Shown here piece by piece: positions 1 through 12,659 of a stretch of DNA of 64,000 bases. Source of the stretch: Nageia nagi (lineage: Eukaryota > Pinophyta); assembly GCA_050084985.1 (NCBI GenBank), contig JBITNC010000001.1, positions 107,322,001 through 107,386,000 of the forward strand, in the 5' to 3' direction. The position numbers and the translations under genes were made by a program. The notes beneath the pieces are model-generated. The model saw only the letters and a list, made by a program, of their open reading frames with translations, was not told the DNA's origin and did no database searches. Position 1 is the first letter of the stretch. Every line of letters begins with the position of its first letter.

Positions 1-1615
1 ATCTCTATTTAAACACCAGTGACTCATATTCTAGGTCATTTTGTCTCCTTTGGTTATTTCTAAAAAAATAAAATAAAATATATAATATATTGTTAAAATG
101 GAAGGATACTTTTGAATGTGATTCCTTTGCCTAGAATGCATATAAGAATGGGTAGAAAAGATTAAATGCATATTTTTTATCAATTTATTTTATGTGAAAT
201 GTTATGTATTTATTTTCATATTTTGGGTGAAGGGTACGTACACATTAATACTTTTTATCTTGTCTACTTATGCTCTCCCTTTGCGCTTCGTGCGATCTAA
301 GGTGACCAAAATAGATCGGATAAGAAGGAGTAATTAATTCTTCTTTTTTTCACATTCACACTATCATTAATTTGGTTAATTTACTCACACATAATGACCT
401 CTTACCAAGTTTTCCCTTACCACTCCATTGGAGGTCGAAGGGATATGTGACTAGTAAGAGGAGGTAATTTACTACACATAATACTTCCATAATTGGAAGG
501 GGTAAATGAATCACATTAAAAGGAATGAACTTAAGGAAAATAAATTGAGTTTTGGGTAGTGTAAATCATATTAAAAGGTTAATGAATTGGAGGGATTCGA
601 ATACACTAAGTACTTTCACTTTACAAAGTATGCTCTCACTTTTGTGCTTCAAGCGATCCTAAGTGATCAGAAATAAGTTAAGTGAAAGAGGTAAAATTTA
701 TTCACATATTATTTGGAAATATACCTCACATTAACACTCTTAAAGATGTCTACTCTTACCACTCCATTGGAGGTCGAAGGGATATGTGACTCTTGGAGGA
801 GTAATTGAACCTCAATTAATTAATTTATCTACACTTAATGGCTTTTTACTAAGTCTACTCTTACCACTCCATTGGAGGTCAAAGAGATATGTGACTAGTA
901 AGAAGAGGAAATTTATCACATATAAAACTTCCATAGCTAGAAGGAGTTAATGAACATCATTAAGAGGTTGGATAATGAATCGCATTATAATTAAAAAGAA
1001 CAACGAGGTTTATTAAGGTTAAGATTCACTTAAAATAAACTTTTGATTGCATCACATTAAAATAAGATAAGTAAATGGACATGAATGTTTGGAAGGGTAG
1101 TATGCATAAATGTATTTTACTTATTTAAATGCACTTCATAAGGCTTTAAAGGAATAATTGAACATTAATGAGTTGGATGTCACTACCAACCATTAATTCT
1201 TACTTCTTTGTACCCACCGACATAACACACTTGAAGCCATAGAGCCAGTTACGCTTGGAAGTGATGACCAAGGTAACTTTCCTTTAGGTAGGATTAAAAA
1301 AAGAGACTCATATAGAACCAAGCCAAAAGCCATAGAAACTTGTAAACATTAATTAGGATTACCCAACCTACCTTGTTTAACACTTGACTAGTCAAAACAA
1401 ACTAGGAAAATTAAAAAGATTATAAATGAACAACTGATATCATTCATTTAACTCAGACATTAAAAATATGTGAAAAGGTTAAGAAAGATAATCACATCGT
1501 TAAAAGTAACTTTTCATATAGGATGTTTGTGCATTAAATTGTTTTCTCGAAAACATAATATAAAAGATAAAAATAGAGTTTCTTTTTTACGATGCTTGTT
1601 TATAATATCTAAAAG
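1..1615 (+). other. Leader of gypsy-1 with a scattered repeated box
   Basis: No coding sequence is visible. A box of about 40 bp (core CCATTGGAGGTCGAAGG) occurs three times, near 419, 756 and 862, followed by GGATATGTGACT or a close variant. A second pair of related segments (core TATGCTCTC...GCGATC) lies near 265 and 628. The stretch probably contains the element's untranslated leader and perhaps part of its 5' LTR, but no LTR edge or primer-binding site was recognised. Confidence 0.4.
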
Positions 1616-4297
1616 ATGGTTCAAACTAGAAGTATGACCTCTAAGAAAATGTGAAAACATCCATTTGAAATACAAGAAATAGATTTAGACAATATGGATC
1701 TAATAGAGTGTTTAGTTAGGAGGCCACCTCCTTTAGATGAATCAGATACACGGGTAGTTCGTTATGAAAATAAAGATTGAGATTAGGGTTATGATCAATC
1801 TAGATTGCAAAGACAAAGTATAGAAGATCCTATTACCAAGGCTAGAATGCAAGTGTTAGATGAAGAGTTAATTGAAATTCATCATCACCTAGCTAATTAT
1901 AGGGCTATTCCTAAGATGTCTTCTAGTTTATCGAGAGATGTCAAAAAACTAAATCATAGGCATGATAACTTAGAAATGGACGAGGATAAATCTTAGGTTG
2001 AAACCATAACAGTACCAGATACTGAGCCATATAAAGTTAAATATGAAAGAGTCATTCGTCTATTATTAGATGGTCAAAAGGTTAGTTCTTTAATTCGAAA
2101 AGAGGGATCTTCCTTTTCTCATAAATCTCTCGAATTAGGAAAAAATGAAGTATCAATACCTACGAGTAATTCATCTCAAAGAGCTCCTTCAATGAAGCAA
2201 ACAGAGAAATCTTATTCTTCAAATGGAGGATTACATAGAAGGACATCTAAGTACAAAATAGAAGAGATACCTTCTTATGAAGAACTAAAAGAATGACAAT
2301 TATGTAAAATAAAAGCTGGTCAAAAATTCATGAAAATATATGCTAATGATATTAAAAAGGCCGTAGAGATGCAATATCTCCTAAAGGAAGAAAATAGAAA
2401 AGTTAACGAATTCATTGAAACTCAAGAACAATAAAATAAATTAAAAGAAATGGAAGATAAACTTCTTATAGATAAAAGGAAATTCATAGAATAAGAACAA
2501 GCAAACAAAGAAAGAAATGAATTCTTGGAACAAGAAAAGAAAAGACTTCATAAAGAACATGAGATTCAACTTCATTTACAAGAATTACAACTTAAATAAT
2601 TAGAGAATGAAAAAATAAGAAGGGAACAATACCTACGTATGGAGAAAGAAAAACAAAGATAGTGGGATGAATATTAAAAAATAAAGAATTTGAAATTGGA
2701 AACTCCTGAAGGAAGTCAAATACAAAGATATCGAGATCCTTACTTAGATAAAAAAGAAGTGATGGATAAAGAGATAGCCATTTTATTACAAAAGGAAATG
2801 GATAAAGAACTAGAACTTCAAAATTTATATTTTAAACAAAAGTAATATTCCATTAAAAGTTGGGTTGAACAAACCCAAAATCAAACGAGACAACCTGATT
2901 ACAAAGGAAAAGATCTATATGGAAGAGGTATATCCCAAAAACCTCCTAGAATCCCTATTTCATGATGTCATTCACCTCTTAAAATATTGCCTCCACCACC
3001 ATCAGAGTTTCCTTCTGACTATGAGTCTTACACTTCAAGATCAATTTCAGAAAAGGATCCGAATACATGAAAATATCATAGACACACTCAAGGTCATAGA
3101 ACCAATAAAGAATTAGAAGACTTTATGAAGGATTTTATAAATCGAGAAATGAATGTTCAAGGACTTCAAAAGTTAAATTATAAAAATATTTGCAATGAAC
3201 CTATTCATCCAAGTATTCCAAAAAAGAAACTACCATATAGGTTTGAATTTCCAAAAATAGAATCATTTAAAGGAAGAGAAGACCCCAAAGAACATTTGAG
3301 AAAATTTACATTTTCTAGCTATCAGATAGCCAATGATGACTCATTAATGTTACATATATTTCCTATGAAATTCGCAAGTCAAGCTTTAGATTGGTATAAT
3401 AGTTTACCTATGCATAGTTTATATATGTTTGAACAATTGGCTAATCAATTTCTTGAACATTTTAGAATCAATATTAATGAAAGATCTTCAATTATTGATC
3501 TTACAAGATTACAACAATTTCCTGATGAAACTATACAAGATTACATCTCAAGATGGTGGGCTATACTCACTAGTATGCCTTATACAATACCACAAGAGGA
3601 ATTGGTTAAATTATTTAGTCAAAGTTGTTTAAGACCAATAGCCAGTGTCCTCCAAATTCAACAACATAGGACTTTTGAAGAAGCTATTGCTTAGGTAGTA
3701 GTTATGGAAAGAGTTAAGATTCAAGATGGAGAACTAAAATTCAAGAAAAAAGAATACAAAAAGGGTAATCAATATGAAAACATTAGCAAACAACCACAAA
3801 ATAATCAAATAGCTATGACAAAAAATTCTGATCAAGCTTCAAAAATCGAAAAAAATGTTGAACCTAAGCCTAAAAGAAATTTTACCCCATTATCAGAACC
3901 ACTAGTCGAAATACTTAAAAAATTATGTGATAATGGTATGATTACATTACCTGATATAAAACCTAAAAATCCTAATGCTAAAGGAAGCAAATGGTATAAG
4001 GAAAATGAATTTTGTGCTTATCATAGGCAAAAAGGACATAATACAAATAAATGTCGAACCTTACAACATAAAATTCAAGACTTGATAGGTAGTCAAAAAA
4101 TAGATGTGGATAATCCTGTTGTGCCTTCGAATCAAAATTTAGGGATATATCAAAACCCCTTACCCTCACATCAGGCTAACAATGTGGCAATTATCCCAAA
4201 CCAAATGAACTATACATGGAATAATAAAGATATACCATTTATAGGGACTATAGATGATTCAACACATATGATTGGTATAGCTACAAGAGCACAATAA
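1616..4297 (+). pseudogene. gag of gypsy-1, long form with coiled coil
   Basis: Capsid/nucleocapsid polyprotein of a Gypsy element. The start at 1616 reads MVQTRSM, a common opening of plant Tat gag proteins, and one frame runs from there through protease into RT. About 890 codons with roughly a dozen in-frame stops. The first third is followed by a Lys/Glu-rich segment (about 2330-2850) with coiled-coil character. The retrotransposon gag domain lies at about 3200-3690 (motifs ALDWYNSLP and FLEHFRIN). A zinc-binding Cys/His cluster lies at 4013-4054, spaced Cys-X2-His-X4-His-X4-Cys instead of the classic CCHC knuckle, as is usual in Tat elements. Stops at about 1984-1996 and 3692-3694 separate the best-preserved blocks. 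Confidence 0.8.
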
Positions 4298-4486
4298 TAT
4301 CAGAATAAATAAGATAATCCATGAAAAAATCAATCGATGTCAAACCCAATTAATATACAACCTATACCTCCTCTGCAACAACCCAAAGTTTTGATAAAAG
4401 GTTCTCTTCAACGATAATTAAAAATGTCTCCAGTTAAGATGACCTTATTTGAATTATTACAATAGTATGAGAGTTATAGGGAAGCT

Positions 4487-5569
4487 ATGAATCAAATTCT
4501 ACAAGAAATTCAAGTGGATATTAGTAACCCCGATAATTTTATTTCAATAGTTGAAAGTTTGAGGATATCTCAACAACCTAGTATCACCTTCTACGAACAA
4601 GAAAAATTAAATAACGATGGACCAGGCAGACTTGATCCACCTTTACATATAATTGGTAAAGTAGATGGGAAATTATTTAAAACAATTTTGATAGATGAAG
4701 GTTTAGCTATAAATATAATTTCAAATGCTGCATACAAAAATTTGAATTTATCAGATTCGCTTATCCTAGCTCCTTCTTTACAAATTAGGGCATTTAATGA
4801 TGTAGTGTGTTCAACTTTGGGATCAATAGTGCTATCGATTACAGTAGGGGCTAAAACCGTTCAAACTTTATTACATATAATTGAAGGAAATATTATACAA
4901 TACAACATTCTTTTAGGATGTCCATGGATTAGAGAAATGCAATGTGTTCCATCAACTTATCATGGATGTTTAAAATACATCTATAAAGGCAAAGTTCATT
5001 ATGTGTTTAAAGATCCAGATCCTTATTCACATTGTAATTTAATTTTTGATCCAAATAAAGTGACATTACCGTCCCCTAATTTATCAACCATATTAATAAA
5101 CAAAAATATGAATCAATCTGAAGTCATAAAAGGAAAAAATGACATAGCTATACAAGATAAAGATACTTGGGAAAAGGTTGCTAAAACTTTAGATGAAAAA
5201 TATGGAGCTTCTTCATCAAAACAAGTAAATACTACATCTAATAATGACTCATCCAATGTATATCTAGTAAAAATTAAATTAATGGATTTAGGGATGGGAG
5301 AATATGACGTAGATGATGTTGTGTTTAACATACCTTTAGCACAAGAAGTGGGTAAAGTATCCAAATCACCTAGTGTAATTGGACAAATAGTACCTTTAGG
5401 AGAAGTACCTAATCAGAAAATGTTTATCTATGCAGGAATAGTAGATCCTGTGTCAACAATACCCAATCAAATATATGAAGGAAATTTCAATAATGATATG
5501 AAATACTTATCACCATGTTCAAGAACATTTGTCTTAAACTATTTTAACAAATGTAATTGGCAAGGATGA
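4487..5569 (+). pseudogene. Aspartic protease region of gypsy-1
   Basis: Retropepsin-like domain in the same frame as gag. The active-site triad reads Asp-Glu-Gly at 4694-4702 (ILIDEGLAINIIS) where the family has Asp-Gly-Gly or Asp-Ser-Gly. A single G-to-A change from GGA to GAA would explain it. The second conserved block (ILLGCPWI, about 4909-4932) is present. The C-terminal half (5040-5569) is linker without a recognised domain. With the altered active site the enzyme is unlikely to work. Open for 360 codons, the longest uninterrupted stretch in the element. Confidence 0.75.
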
Positions 5570-6361
5570 GGATTGGGTTGATATGAACAGGGTCTATGAG
5601 AAATAATTAAATTACAATACCAAGATCCCACTGATAAAAATGGATTAGGTTATCAAAATAAATGTAAAAATATTGCTAAATTAGAAACTTTTGGAGAAGA
5701 GAATTTGGATTATAATGAAGAAATTTTAGAGAAAGAATCCATAGTACAAGAAATTATTGATATAAGAGAAGAACAATTAAGTGAAATGGATGTCTTAGAA
5801 GGTGTTGAAATGCTCTTTATTAATAATATTGAGCCACCCTGGAATCATTCGGGCTTACCAAGTGATGTACAAGAAAAAATAAATAAAAATGCCAAATCAT
5901 CAATCATTCCATATTCAGATATACCATCAATAAATATGGTTACAATAAAAGAGAATGATATTGAAGATCAAAATAATGAACAAATAGATGAAGTTAACGA
6001 AAATCAAAATTTAAACAAAATAATAGCCAATACTTCTATAGATGAAATAATTGCTGATTTCTCTCTTATATCATCTAATCCTTCGGTACATGAATTCAAA
6101 AACGTAGATCACATATTTGGTTCCTATGAAAATCAAGTATGCATGAATGAACAAACTCAAGAATACGATGAAGAATATAGTGTTAATGACAATGGCTGGA
6201 TACCAGTACCAAATCAATTAGAAGAAGGGTCGCATATGCTTACTAAAAAAGTCTTAGAAATAAATATTAGTAATGATCCTCAAAATCCTAAAATTATTCA
6301 ATTAGGAGAAAATGTCACGAAAAATGAACAAGAAGAAATTATAACCTTATTAAAAGAATGA
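5570..6361 (+). pseudogene. Acidic linker between protease and RT of gypsy-1
   Basis: Continues in the gag-protease frame after a stop at 5567-5569 and others shortly after. From 5705 it is open for 218 codons and rich in Glu, Asp, Asn and Ile, with no recognised domain. Its end (ENVTKNEQEEIITLLKE) matches the usual segment just before the RT fingers in Tat elements. Two stops (6359-6364) separate it from the RT. Confidence 0.6.
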
Positions 6362-6391
6362 TAAAAGGTATTCGTATGGTCATATGTAGAC

Positions 6392-7074
6392 ATGCCTGGA
6401 ATAGATCCTAAATTAGTAGTACATAATTTAGCATTAAAGCCGGATGCTAAACCTATTAAACAAAAATTACATAAAATGCATCCTACTATAGCATTAATGG
6501 TAAAAGAAGAACTTCAAAAATTACTAGAAGCTAAATTTATACAACCTATAGATTATTCAAATTGGATATCTAATATGGTACCTATGAAAAAACCAAGTGG
6601 AAAAATAAGAATATGCACAGATTTTCGTGATCTTAATAAAACTTGTCCTAAGGATGATTTCCCTCTACCTAGCATTGATAGTTTGGTAGACTCGACAGCA
6701 GGACATGATATGTTATCATTAATGGATAGGTTTTCTGGTTATAATCAAATAAAAATAGCTACTGAAGATCAACATAAAATGGCTTTATAACTCCTTGGGG
6801 TACCTTTTGTTATAAAGTTATGCCTTTTGGATTAAAAAATGTCAGGGCAACTTATCAAAGGGCTATGACTTATATATTCCATGATTATATGCACGACATA
6901 GTAGAAGATTATGTCGATGATTTGTTGGTTAGATCTAAATATCGAGTAGATCATGGAAAAGACCTAATTAAAGTCTTAGATAGATTATTAGAACATAAAG
7001 TAAGATTAAATCCAAAAAAATGTGTTTTCAGTGTAACCTTAGGAAAATTATTAGGATTTATTATGTCTCGATGA
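6392..7074 (+). pseudogene. Reverse transcriptase of gypsy-1
   Basis: Gypsy-type RT. Visible blocks in order: MPGIDPKLVVHNLAL, KKPSGKIRICTDFRDLN, FPLPSID, FSGYNQIKI, then MPFGLKN and the catalytic box YVDD at 6910-6921, followed by LNPKKCVF. One base is missing near 6785, so the frame changes between FSGYNQI and MPFGLKN. A stop at 7072-7074 fits an Arg CGA codon changed to TGA. Fingers and palm are otherwise well preserved, including both aspartates of YVDD. Confidence 0.85.
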
Positions 7075-7098
7075 GGAATTGAAATAGATCCTAGTAAA

Positions 7099-7764
7099 GT
7101 GAAGGTAGTAGTAGACATGCCACCTCTTGCAAATCTAAAACAATTACAAAGTTTACAGGGCAAGTTACAAGCCATTAAAAGGTTTATAGCTCAACTTTCT
7201 GATAAATGTAAACCATTTACAAAATTATTAGAAAAGGGAGTAGAATATCATTGGGGCAAAGAGCAACAAGATGCATTTGATGAAATTAAAAGATATTTAT
7301 TATCTCCTCCTGTATTAAGTCCACCAAGAAAAGATGTACCCTTTTTGTTATATATCTCTGCTACTGAAAATGCTTTAGGAACAATGCTTGCTCAAAAGAA
7401 TGAACATAATAAAGAACAAGCTATATATTATCTGAGTAGAAACCTTGTGAGCTATGAGATTAAGTATATATATTTGGAAAAATTATGTCTTGTTGTTGTT
7501 TTTGCTACTAAAAAACTTCAACATTATATGCTAAATCATACAACATATGTCATCTCTAAATTGGATTCGTTGAAATATATGATGAATAAAACCTATCAAA
7601 ATTCAAGAAATGTAAAGTGGATAATGCACTTAACTAAATTTGATTTACATTTTATTGGACAAAAGTTAATAAAAGGACAAGTAATTGCTGATTATCTCGC
7701 TGATGCTCTATTTCAAGATAATAAACCCCTTGTCATTGAATTACCTGATGAAGGGGTGTTTTAA
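7099..7764 (+). pseudogene. RT connection and RNase H of gypsy-1
   Basis: Follows the RT in the same frame. It opens with the usual MPPLANLKQLQSLQGKLQA segment (RT thumb/connection) and carries the Gypsy RNase H domain (about 7315-7700), with LYISATENALG near the first catalytic position and YYLSRNLVSYE after it. The expected first aspartate (Ser-Asp-x-Ala) appears as Glu in SATENA. Open for 221 codons to the stop at 7762. Confidence 0.75.
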
Positions 7765-8257
7765 TTAGATGAAATTGAAACAACTGTAGAACCTAAAGAC
7801 GATTGGGATATGACAATACACTTTAATGGTTCTCGATGTGAACAAGATGGTGGAGCAGGTGTTGTATTTATAACACCATAGGGATCCCTATACCATATTC
7901 ATTTAAATTAAAATTTCCTTGTACTAATAATAATGCAAAATACGAAGCTTTGATATTAGCATTAAAAACTACTATTAAATTAAAACTTAAAGAATTAAAA
8001 TTATTGGAGATTCTTTACTCATCGTAAATCAAGTGAAAGGAATCTATCAATGTAAAGAACCTTTACTTCAAAAGTATAAAGTGTTAGTTGAGGAATTATT
8101 AAATTTTTTTGACCAATTTAGTATAGAAGCAGCACCAAGATCATCTAATAGATTTGCAGATGCTATGGCTTCTATTGGATCTCTTATCCTAGAAGATCCT
8201 AAAAAATCTTCAATTCAAGTTGAAATAATTCAATTGTCTCAATCATCATTACAATAG
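7765..8257 (+). pseudogene. Second, archaeal-type RNase H of gypsy-1
   Basis: An extra RNase H between RNase H and integrase is a hallmark of Tat elements. The domain begins near 7807 (IHFNGSRCEQDGGAG) and continues through EAL, an IIGDSLLIVNQVKG-like segment (about 8000-8040) and PRSSNRFADAMASI (about 8135-8175). The first catalytic residue, normally Asp in FDG, is Asn here (FNG), which a GAT-to-AAT change would explain. A frame change occurs near 7880-7900 with stops around it. Confidence 0.75.
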
Positions 8258-9569
8258 GGAGATGCAGAAAAAAGTGTACTAAATATTGATGTAATTGATA
8301 AGGATAATTGGTACAAAGAATTGATAAATTTTTTAAAATTTGGAACTCTTCTTGCAAACCTTAATAAATCATCATGACGAGCTTTTAAAATCAAAGCAAC
8401 TAAATATTGTTTGATAGGGGATATCTTGCATTGATGAAATTTCAACGGTATTTTACTCAGATGTCTTAAATGGAATGATATTAAAAAGGCTATATCCTCC
8501 GCCCATGATGGAACATGCGGAGGACATTTTAATGGTGTTGCAATTGTAAAATGATTAATACAAATGGGGTATTATTGGCCAACTAAGGAAAAATATTATT
8601 GTGAATATGTTAAAAAAATGTTTTAAATGTCAACAATACGCTCATTTATTTTCACAACCATCTCAAGAACTACATCCTATACAATCACTTTGGCCATTCT
8701 CTAAATGGGCATTAGATTTAATAGGACAAATTAAACCTACATCTTCTGGTGGATAGAAGTTCATCATTACAGCGACTGAATATTTTACCAAATGGGTAGA
8801 GGCTATTCCCATGACTTCCACCACTGGTTCACAAATTGTTGAATTTATAGAAAATTATATTATATGTAGATTCGACATACTGAACCAATTAATTATGGAT
8901 AATGGAAAGAATTTTAAAAATAAGGATGTAAAACAAATATGTGATAAGTATAAGATTAAACAAAGTTTTTCCACTCCATATTATCCACAAGGCAATGGAC
9001 AGGTAGAGGCTACTAATAAAACTATTCGAAACATCTTAGCAAAACTAGTAAATGATTCTCATAGAGATTGGCATATACAAATACCAAAAGCCTTATGGGC
9101 TTATCGTACCAGTGTACGCACTCCTATTGGGGCAACACCATTCTCTTTAGTATATGGAACAGAAGCCATCCTACCCATAGAACTTGAGATACCATCCCTT
9201 AGAGTAAATTTAAGTGAGCAAAATTCTGATGAGGAAGCAAGATAGACTTGATTAGATTAGTTATTATTTTTAGATGAAAAACGTATCAATGCTTTAGAGC
9301 ATATGCATGTTTATCAGAAGAGGCTAAAATGAGCTTTTGATAAAAGGGATCTAATTCATGAGTTCAAAATAGGTGATTTGGTTTTAAAAGAAAATCAACA
9401 AACTTCACGAATAGAATGACAGCTTAGAGATAAGTTTGCTCCAAATTGGTTAGGACCATATATCATTAAGAAAAAATTCAGTAAAGGAACTTATCATTTA
9501 TCAAACTTAGAAGGAAATGAAGAGCATGAACCTATAAATATCATGCATCTTCGACCCTTCTATACATAA
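8258..9569 (+). pseudogene. Integrase of gypsy-1
   Basis: The zinc-finger region lies near 8500-8650, followed by the core: ALDLIG (first catalytic Asp near 8715), IMDNGKNF (second Asp near 8897) and PQGNGQVEATNK (catalytic Glu near 9008). The best-preserved part is 8811-9245. The C-terminal domain with LGPYIIKKKFSKGTYHL (about 9450-9500) continues to a natural stop at 9567-9569. Frame changes and stops lie upstream of 8811, and three more stops lie in the C-terminal part. Confidence 0.85.
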
Positions 9570-9671
9570 AAAAAATGTACATTAGTTTTCTTTCATTTTA
9601 TTTTATTGTTAAATTAATAAATAAATAAAAGTATTAATATTTGTCAAGTGTTAATGATTAAAATATAAAAG

Positions 9672-10892
9672 ATGAATCTGGCAAAGGAATCTGCTGAAGG
9701 TAGCATAGTGCAACCATAAGTACGATTTCCACTGCCAAGATATCCAGGTGATTTAGCATTAACATATTTAAAACATGGATTTGATTTTAATCTCTTAAAT
9801 TATTTACGATTAACTATTGATGAACAATTTGAAAGAACATACCATATGTTTTGTGGTATAAATAATGGTTGGGAAGTCACTTTTTGTGGATACGAAGCTA
9901 GCATTATTTTAGATCCACAAATCTATTTCACCCATACGGAAAGAATATCACAAGAAATAATAGCTTTTTGCCTACAATGGCCTTATGGAATATTGAGAAT
10001 CATCATAAATTGCTAATTAATTGAGTATTCACTCCTTTTAGCTAGGCTGAAATACGTTAAACAATTAACCAAAAGCCTAGAATGGATAGATGAAATTTTA
10101 CATTATTTACCTCATAAAAGGGTAATTTATGATTTTTCAAATAATTTTGTGGCTTTTGCTCCTAGAATGTTACAACAATAATATAGGCAAACTCATAGAT
10201 TTTCTTGCATGCAAATACAACATACAATTTGGAAACGAAGATTGGAGAAAAGGCAAGTTTGTCGTATTGCCGAACTTACAACGATGAATCAAATAAGGGT
10301 TAGAAATGAGATTATCAAAAAACTATCAAAAGGACATAGAGTGCAGAATAATGGAAGTTATCTTCTGAGGTTCAAAAGTAGGTATGACAAAGATCTCTTT
10401 ATGAAAGTTATTCGTAACGTGCCTACTCCTTTGTATTCAAATATCTTTTCCATGCCTCTTGAAATACAACAAAAAATGGCCTTGATGTTCTATGATGCAC
10501 GTGAATCTTATGGTTGGAATGTCAAAGTAAATGGATATCAAGTTATTGTTTGTATCAACGCATTTGAGTTATGGTGTTCTCCTAACTTAGAATATGATTT
10601 AATGATATATTTCTATCTTCTGTGGCCTATAAAAAAGCCCAAAATAATAGTTAATTGTACTCACAACTTGACCTTAAAACATCAAGAACAAACCATCTCT
10701 ATCACACAAACCATAACATTTGAACACTTAGATTATTGTGTTCTAGAAATCTATCATAATCAAGTGGTATTAGATTTTAGTTTTTTGTTTAGTTCAACAC
10801 ATTGTTCATTTAATCCTGATGCAGTTCAAACTCGATTTGAACGCATCATGAATAGATTCCCTAGAAAAAATGATAAAATCCTAAAAAATTGA
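9672..10892 (+). pseudogene. Extra sense ORF downstream of integrase, function unknown
   Basis: A frame of about 406 codons starting 103 bp after the integrase stop, on the same strand, with three in-frame stops (near 9717, 10015 and 10180). The last 227 codons are open. I do not recognise a domain. The protein has blocks of aromatic and hydrophobic residues (FCGYEASIILDPQIYF, WNVKVNGYQVIVCINAFELW) spaced like a folded globular protein, with no zinc finger, protease or envelope-like membrane pattern. Extra ORFs between pol and the 3' LTR are known in Tat elements, usually of unknown role. The number of codons kept open suggests selection until the element died. Confidence 0.6.
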
Positions 10893-11308
10893 AAATTATA
10901 AAATCCTAAAAAATTGAAAACTATAAAACACATAAAAATTATAAAATTATAAAATCTACCTAGATGGAAACATCTAGAGGTCACTTGGCAATTGGGTGCC
11001 CTGCCCTTGTATGATGTAAATATATGTTGCATGTCATTGTAAAAGTGATTATCCAGTAAATGTGTAATGTGTGAAAAGGTCATCTTAGAATAATTTTCTT
11101 GTTATCACTACATTCACTTTGTCTTTTCTTTCATAAGGAAATGATATACCATAGATGATAGAAAAACATAAAGTTTGTGTTTGAAGGAAAATCCAAAAAC
11201 TCTAGGCACTTACAACATTAAAAAATTCTAAGAGAATTTGAATGAAATCATTCTAAGGGATATTAAGAGTGAAAGTTATGTGTCTATCCTATTATTCACT
11301 TCATATCA

Positions 11309-11385
11309 AACCCAAGAATCATTTGATAGATGAAAAAAAAAGAGATGACAAAAAAAAAATTGCTACATTATATCAATGATTCTTG
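11309..11385. repeat. Inverted repeat (hairpin)
   Basis: CCCAAGAATCATTTGATAG is followed about 45 nt later by its near-complement TATCAATGATTCTTGGG. The loop is purine-rich with two runs of eight or more A. It could fold in the element's RNA. No role is known. Confidence 0.6.
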
Positions 11386-11856
11386 GGTGATTACAATATC
11401 CTCTACCGGGGCTATGGATGCCTGACTGGCAGTAGAGCAAGGTTGTAGTGGGATTGAGGGGTTAATCCTCATCGAGGATATGGATGCCTATCTGGTAATG
11501 GGGCATACCTTACGCATGGTGATATGTCCATTTTGGTTAGCGACCTTCTTTCCTATGGACCTTTATACATTTCATATGGATACACTAGCTTATTAATGTC
11601 TCTAAGATATTTCATCTCAAATGATCTAAGAAGGGAAATGAATCTCACTACACACACTAGAGTTTATAGATTTTTATCAACATATAACAATGTTGTTTGA
11701 TATCATCTTAGGTTATTAAATCTTGAGATAAACAAAGATAAGGTAGATGTTATAATAACTTGGTTATTAATCCAAAATCACCTAATCTTTTGTCATAGTT
11801 TGTAATTTGTTTGTGTTTAAAATCATTTGTGTCATTTTGTTAAACCCATTCCTTTT

Positions 11857-12145
11857 GAAAATATCATTACCATTGAACATTATTAAAATTGCTTTTCTTT
11901 GGAAAGGATAAGAATGATTATTTATTGTTCCCATTACCAAGATAAAGTTAATGTTCATATGCATCCATAAGTCACTAGTGTGTCATGTCAAGCCATTTTT
12001 ACTATTATCTATTACCTTTGAACATTATTAAATTTGCTTTTCTTTGGAAAGGATAAGAATGATTATTTGTTGTTCCCCTAACCAAGATAAAGTTAATGTT
12101 CATATACATCCATAAGTCACTAGTTTGTCATGTCAAGAAGTTTAT
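11857..12145. repeat. Tandem duplication, about 145-bp unit, two copies
   Basis: Two adjacent copies share long blocks such as GCTTTTCTTTGGAAAGGATA and AAGATAAAGTTAATGTTCAT with few differences. Confidence 0.7.
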
Positions 12146-12659
12146 TGTAAAATTGCCAAGTACGGAAGATGATGCATCTGATTCCACAAAAATATAATAA
12201 AAATATGTCCTTAAATAACTTAAATTATTAAAATTATTAATTAGGTTTATTATTTATATCAACTATAATTTTACTTATTATTAACTTAATTTTGAGATTA
12301 GTAACATCATCAAACTAATTTGTTGATATATGTTATCATTATACATCATACATTCCACAATTATATATATGCATCATACATTTTGAAAATTACATTTATC
12401 ATTAACATCTATTCATCATCAAGTAATTAAAAGACAATTATGGTTATTATGATCTACATAACATCAAATCATACCTATTTTATCATAAATCTATGTATAA
12501 AATGAAAACTCATGCATCAAGAATCATACTAGTACCATAAATATCAAAGATCTATCTATTTATATATACATCATAATAGTCCATCAAAAGGTCATCATAA
12601 CATCATGAATCATACAATAAAATACAAGGGTCCAATAAACTCATAAGCATATAAAAAGT

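Larger units (their letters stand above)
10893..12650 (+). other. Non-coding region of gypsy-1 with hairpin and tandem duplication
   Basis: No coding sequence recognised. Visible structures are a hairpin at 11309-11385, two related GC-richer segments near 11400-11520 (each with a CTATGGATGCCT or ATATGGATGCCT core), and a head-to-tail duplication of about 145 bp (about 11857-12000 and 12003-12145). It separates the extra sense ORF from the 3' end of the antisense PMD gene. Confidence 0.5.

Noticed and set aside
2865-3116. Open frame of 83 codons within gag of gypsy-1
   Set aside because: It is in another frame from the gag reading that connects 1616 to 4297.
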